Origin: Acidobacteriota bacterium
GTDB taxonomy: Bacteria > Acidobacteriota > Terriglobia > UBA7540
Direction of reading: 5' to 3'
Assembly: GCA_021827245.1 (NCBI GenBank)
Contig: JAKAWN010000022.1
Coordinates: forward strand, 1 to 35,588
Length of the DNA: 35,588 nt
This document shows, in pieces, positions 32,133 to 35,588 of this stretch. Position 1 is the first letter of the stretch; the number at the start of each line of letters is the position of its first letter. The notes under the pieces are model-generated. The model ran no database searches. It was given only the letters and a program-made list of their open reading frames with translations, and was not told the origin of the DNA. Made by a program: the position numbers and the translations under genes.

Positions 32133-34064
32133 TTGAGCGCAGATAGGACCGAGCCGGAAGCTCCAAGTAACTGCGAGTTGCTCCAGGAAATCGCCCGTCT
32201 GAAAGCACAGCTTGAGGCTGTCCAAGAGACCCTGCGTGCCACCCAAAATGGCCAAACGGATGCCCTGGTAGTCTCGGGGAAAGAAGGCGAACAGATCTAC
32301 ACTCTTCACAGCGAGCAGGAACCATATCGGGTTTTCGTCGAAACAATGAACGAGGGAGCGGCGATGGTGACTGCAGACGGCACCATCGTATACAGCAACC
32401 GGCGTTTTGCCGATATGGTCAAGGCCCCGTTGGAGAGGGTCATTGGTTGTTCGATTCAGCAGTTTATTCCCCAGCCGGGCTGGCCGGCTGATCATGAGCT
32501 CCAAGAAGCCAAAGAAACCGCAGGTTACAGGCAGGAATGCACGCTCAAGGCCGCAGATGGCTCCCTGGTGCCGGTATACCTTTCAATCAGGTCAATGAAG
32601 CCAGGAGGGACTGAGAGCCTTTGTGTCATTGCCACGGACATTACCGAGCGCAAGCGCGCCGAAGAGAAAGTCCGCGCCAGCGAGCAGCAACTGCGCCTCA
32701 TTTTTAATCAAATTCCCGCAATACTCTGGACAACGGACACGGAGCTGCGAATCGTTTCCGGAACGGGAAGGGGCCTGGCCGCTGCGAACCGTCCTCGTGA
32801 AGAGCTTGTCGGAATGACCCTGCAGGACTTCCTTGGCGACCTGGATGGAAAATCGGCGCCAATCGCCGCCCATCGCGCCGCCCTCAAAGGAGGGACGGGT
32901 TCTTATGAACACAATTTCAATGGCACGATCTTTTCAGTAACCGTCCAGCCCCTTCGAAATGCCGAGGGGGAGATCAGCGGAGTGATTGGCATCGCCCTGG
33001 ATGTTACAGAGAACAAGATGGCCACGGCTTCGGTGGCTAAGCTTGCAGCCATCGTGGAGTCCACTCAGGACGCAATCTACGGGACCACGATGAGCGGTTA
33101 TATTACGACGTGGAACCGCGGCGCAGAACGGATGTACGGTTATTCGGCTGGGGAGATTGCAGGCCAGCATATCTCCATTATCGTGCCTGAGGACAGAAAA
33201 CACGAGCCAGGGGAAGTTCTTGAAAAGCTTAGACGGGACGAAATTATCCGGCCCTTTGAAACTTTAAGGCGGCGAAAGGACGGAAGGCTGATTGATGTTT
33301 CGATTACTGTTTCAGCCGTCAAGGACGCGACAGGCCATCTGATTGGCGTTTCAGCGATCTCGCACGACCTCAGCGATCGAAAACAGGTTGAGATGGAACT
33401 GAGAAAGCTTAGTGGCCGCCTGCTGAAGGTGCAGGATGAGGCGCGGCGCGATATGGCCCGCGAGCTCCATGACAGCGTCATCCAGGGATTGGCGGCAGCG
33501 GTCATTAACCTGTCGATGATGAAAGATTCTGCGCAGCTTCTGCCGGAAGCCCGGAAGACGGTGGAAGAAACGCTGAAGATAACGGAAGAAGCCGTTCGTG
33601 AAATACGAACCTTCTCCTATCTGCTCCACCCTCCATTGCTGGATGTTACGGGACTTCAGTCGGCCTTGCGGTGGTACGTCGAAGGTTACAGCAAACGGTC
33701 CGGCGTTCGTGTGACGCTTGATCTGCCCGACGGGTGGGGTCGGATGCCGAAAGAAATCGAGCTCACACTCTTCCGTATCGTCCAGGAGGCTCTCACCAAC
33801 ATTCAGCGTCACTCGGGTGGCCGCGAAGCTTCCATTTCCATGAGGCGCACGCCTGAGGAGTTGATTCTGACTGTTTCGGATTACGGACGAGGAATGGATG
33901 CCGAGACCCTCAAAAAGGTGAGGCGCGAGGGGGCGGTGCTAGGCGTGGGAATTGCCGGGATGAAGCAGCGGCTGCGGCAGTTCGGAGGCCGGCTGGAGGT
34001 CTCTTCCAGCGACAAGGGAACCACGGTGGTGGCCAGCCTGCCGGTCGCAAGGGAAGCACGATGA
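32133..34064 (+). CDS. PAS-domain sensor histidine kinase (NarL/DegS type, HisKA_3)
   Basis: The TTG start at 32133 gives 643 residues without a membrane segment, so this is a soluble cytoplasmic kinase. Three PAS domains are visible: about residues 65-175, ending DITERKRAEE; about 180-290, ending DVTENKM; and about 300-420 with YGTTMSGYITTWNRGAERMYGYSAGEIAG, ending HDLSDRKQ. Then comes the HisKA_3 dimerisation motif RRDMARELHDSVIQGL with phospho-acceptor His446, and the HATPase domain (VQEALTNIQRHSGG, DYGRGMDAE, GVGIAGMKQRL). It overlaps the response regulator gene by 4 bases (ATGA), so the two are co-translated partners. The input signal is unknown; PAS domains often bind haem, FAD or small metabolites. 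Confidence 0.92.
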   Translation: MSADRTEPEAPSNCELLQEIARLKAQLEAVQETLRATQNGQTDALVVSGKEGEQIYTLHSEQEPYRVFVETMNEGAAMVTADGTIVYSNRRFADMVKAPLERVIGCSIQQFIPQPGWPADHELQEAKETAGYRQECTLKAADGSLVPVYLSIRSMKPGGTESLCVIATDITERKRAEEKVRASEQQLRLIFNQIPAILWTTDTELRIVSGTGRGLAAANRPREELVGMTLQDFLGDLDGKSAPIAAHRAALKGGTGSYEHNFNGTIFSVTVQPLRNAEGEISGVIGIALDVTENKMATASVAKLAAIVESTQDAIYGTTMSGYITTWNRGAERMYGYSAGEIAGQHISIIVPEDRKHEPGEVLEKLRRDEIIRPFETLRRRKDGRLIDVSITVSAVKDATGHLIGVSAISHDLSDRKQVEMELRKLSGRLLKVQDEARRDMARELHDSVIQGLAAAVINLSMMKDSAQLLPEARKTVEETLKITEEAVREIRTFSYLLHPPLLDVTGLQSALRWYVEGYSKRSGVRVTLDLPDGWGRMPKEIELTLFRIVQEALTNIQRHSGGREASISMRRTPEELILTVSDYGRGMDAETLKKVRREGAVLGVGIAGMKQRLRQFGGRLEVSSSDKGTTVVASLPVAREAR

Positions 34065-34720
34065 CGAAACCGTTGCGAATCCTGATCGCCGACGATCATG
34101 AGGTGGTCCGTCAGGGTGTGCGGACCATTGCGGAGTCACAGGCGGGGTGGAGTGTGGTGGCGGAAGCCGAGAACGGGTTGGAGGCCGTCAGCCAAGCCTT
34201 GGAAGTCAAGCCGGACATTGTCCTGCTGGATATCAGCATGCCTGGGTTGAACGGTCTGGAGGCGGCGAAAGAGATCCTGAAGCAACTTCCCGAAACTCAG
34301 GTCCTGATTCTGACCATGCACGAGAGCGACGAACTGGTGCGGGAAGTGCTGGCCGCCGGGGCGCGGGGATTCATTCTGAAGACGGACGCCAAACGCGACC
34401 TAGTCGACGCCCTCCGCTCCCTCAGCGAGCGCCGTCCTTTTTTCACCCCGAAAGTGGCGGACATGGTGCTGGAAGGGTTCCGGCAGCAGCGCGCTCCTGC
34501 CAATACCGAGATTGCCATCAGTGACCGCCTAACCTCGCGCGAACGGCAAATCGTCCAGTTGCTGGCCGAAGGCAAGACCAGCAAAGAGATCGCGACGGTG
34601 CTTGACATCAGCATCAAGACGGCAGACACCCACCGAGCTAACGTGATGCGGAAGCTGGATTTGCATTCCCTTGCGGACGTTGTCCGTTACGCCATCCGCA
34701 ACAAGATCATCGAGCCCTGA
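34061..34720 (+). CDS. NarL-family response regulator
   Basis: The 219-residue protein has a receiver domain: ILIADDHEVVRQGVRTI, phosphorylation site Asp57 in IVLLDISMPGLNG, then ILTMHESDELVREVLAAGARGFILKTDA with the conserved Thr/Lys. A C-terminal LuxR-type HTH follows: LTSRERQIVQLLAEGKTSKEIATVLDISIKTADTHRANVMRKLDLHS. The ATG overlaps the stop of the kinase gene. The two form one two-component system; target genes are not evident. The 261-base spacer after it contains the start region of the TadG-like gene. Confidence 0.93.
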   Translation: MTKPLRILIADDHEVVRQGVRTIAESQAGWSVVAEAENGLEAVSQALEVKPDIVLLDISMPGLNGLEAAKEILKQLPETQVLILTMHESDELVREVLAAGARGFILKTDAKRDLVDALRSLSERRPFFTPKVADMVLEGFRQQRAPANTEIAISDRLTSRERQIVQLLAEGKTSKEIATVLDISIKTADTHRANVMRKLDLHSLADVVRYAIRNKIIEP

Positions 34721-34967
34721 ACCTCTTTTCCCGCGCCGGCACAGGGTTTGCGGCGCGTTAACGATCTTATTACTAGTTTTCTCGATATACAGCACCTTCC
34801 CCCGCCACCTACAGGGTTCTTCCTTTTCCCCTAAACAACCTTCCATCGAGAACTGCATAATCCTGCCGATTTTCTTTCTTTCCCCCCTGCTTTACATTTG
34901 AGCCGTCCCGAAGTTAAGAGACATCTGCAAAGACGGATGCGGAACTTCAAGGACACAGGACAAACGA

Positions 34968-34978
34968 CAAAGGAGGGG
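34968..34978 (+). promoter_or_regulatory. Strong ribosome-binding site for the TadG-like gene
   Basis: ACAAAGGAGGGGG lies five to eight bases before ATG 34982 and fixes this start. Confidence 0.7.
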
Positions 34979-34981
34979 GAA

Positions 34982-35588
34982 ATGAGACGACATAACAGCG
35001 AAGCAGGCCAGGCATTGCTTCTGATGGCACTTTCGATGGTAGTCCTGTGTGGATTTGCCGGCATGGGCATTGACATGGGATACCTCCGCTACACGCGAGA
35101 GCACATGCAGGCCGCGACGGACAGCGCGGCGCTTGCCGGTGCGTCTGAATTAGGCTATGGGGACGTCACATCGGCCGCCGATGCCGATGCGTCCAAGAAT
35201 GGATTCACAAACGGCGTGAATGGCACGACGATCACGGTTAACAACCCGCCGCTCAGTGGTCCAAACCAGGGCAATCCAAACTATGTAGAAGTGCTTCTTG
35301 CGCAGCAGCAGCCGACGTTCTTCATGAAGCTGTTCGGCATCAATTCCGAGATGGTCAGTACTCGCGCTGTAGCCTATGAAGGGATCTCGGGGGCTTGCGT
35401 CTTCGCCTTGAACCCCAACGTCTCCAGCGCTTTTGTGGTGAGCGGGAATTCCGATTTCAGCGCCGATTGCGGCATCCTGGACAACTCGGATAATTCCACG
35501 GCGGCGCTTGTCCAGAACGGCGGCGGTTGCCTTTCGGCAAAGTATATCGGAGTAGTCGGGCAATTCAAGGACAACTCCTCCTGCGCGC
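34982..35588 (+). CDS. TadG-like pilus assembly protein, 5' part
   Basis: The gene is cut by the window end. The first 202 residues start MRRHNSEAGQALLLMALSMVVLCGFAGMGIDMGYLRYTREHMQAATDSAALAGASE. This is the N-terminal membrane anchor and short helix of the TadG/TadE-like Tad family. The positive start, hydrophobic segment and GASEL pattern are characteristic. The following extracellular part contains a DNA-independent stretch of Val/Asn/Ser residues with cysteines (GACVFALNPNVSSAF, DFSADCGILDNS). TadG proteins take part in Flp-type pilus biogenesis. No other tad gene is inside the window, so co-location with a full tad locus must be judged from downstream sequence. Confidence 0.85.
   Translation, partial: MRRHNSEAGQALLLMALSMVVLCGFAGMGIDMGYLRYTREHMQAATDSAALAGASELGYGDVTSAADADASKNGFTNGVNGTTITVNNPPLSGPNQGNPNYVEVLLAQQQPTFFMKLFGINSEMVSTRAVAYEGISGACVFALNPNVSSAFVVSGNSDFSADCGILDNSDNSTAALVQNGGGCLSAKYIGVVGQFKDNSSCA

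Overview
The window looks like chromosome from a soil-type member of the Acidobacteriota. This is inferred from four things: GC-rich genes, spacers full of dispersed short repeats, a 51-residue six-cysteine zinc ribbon of a type common in that phylum, and a fused alpha/beta E1 dehydrogenase. No rRNA or tRNA gene was found to confirm it.

Positions 1-15058 are a one-directional block of phage tail genes: head-tail connector-like end, gpG-like tail completion protein, an unknown protein, two secreted proteins, tail tube, two overlapping tail-chaperone-type ORFs, a short tape measure, small tip proteins, a 1325-residue tail-tip protein with an internal alpha/alpha-toroid hydrolase-like domain, and fibre/tailspike genes ending in a pectate-lyase-like beta-helix. 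No integrase, terminase, portal, capsid or lysis gene lies in the window. Almost every spacer in the block carries dispersed repeats, and three of its genes have signal peptides encoded by such repeats. Both points suggest an old resident prophage or domesticated tail locus.

Positions 15161-24759 are host genes. A CorA transporter and a small secreted DUF5666-like protein are on the plus strand. A tightly packed minus-strand operon follows, transcribed from about 21324 down to 16917: membrane-anchored SH3 protein (probable AUU start), acyltransferase with an altered HX4D motif, creatininase-like amidohydrolase with a C-terminal membrane anchor, and ornithine cyclodeaminase/mu-crystallin-type protein. 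An alpha/beta hydrolase, the zinc ribbon and the fused E1 dehydrogenase come next.

Positions 25052-28801 hold a helicase/exonuclease pair matching MrfA-MrfB, the excision pair of mitomycin-lesion repair in Bacillus. Downstream lies a deletion scar with fragments of an SDR gene and a carboxymuconolactone decarboxylase gene. Then come a small secreted protein, prephenate dehydratase, a TetR regulator and a 122-bp MITE flanked by TA. The window ends with a NarL-type two-component pair and the 5' part of a TadG-like pilus-assembly gene.
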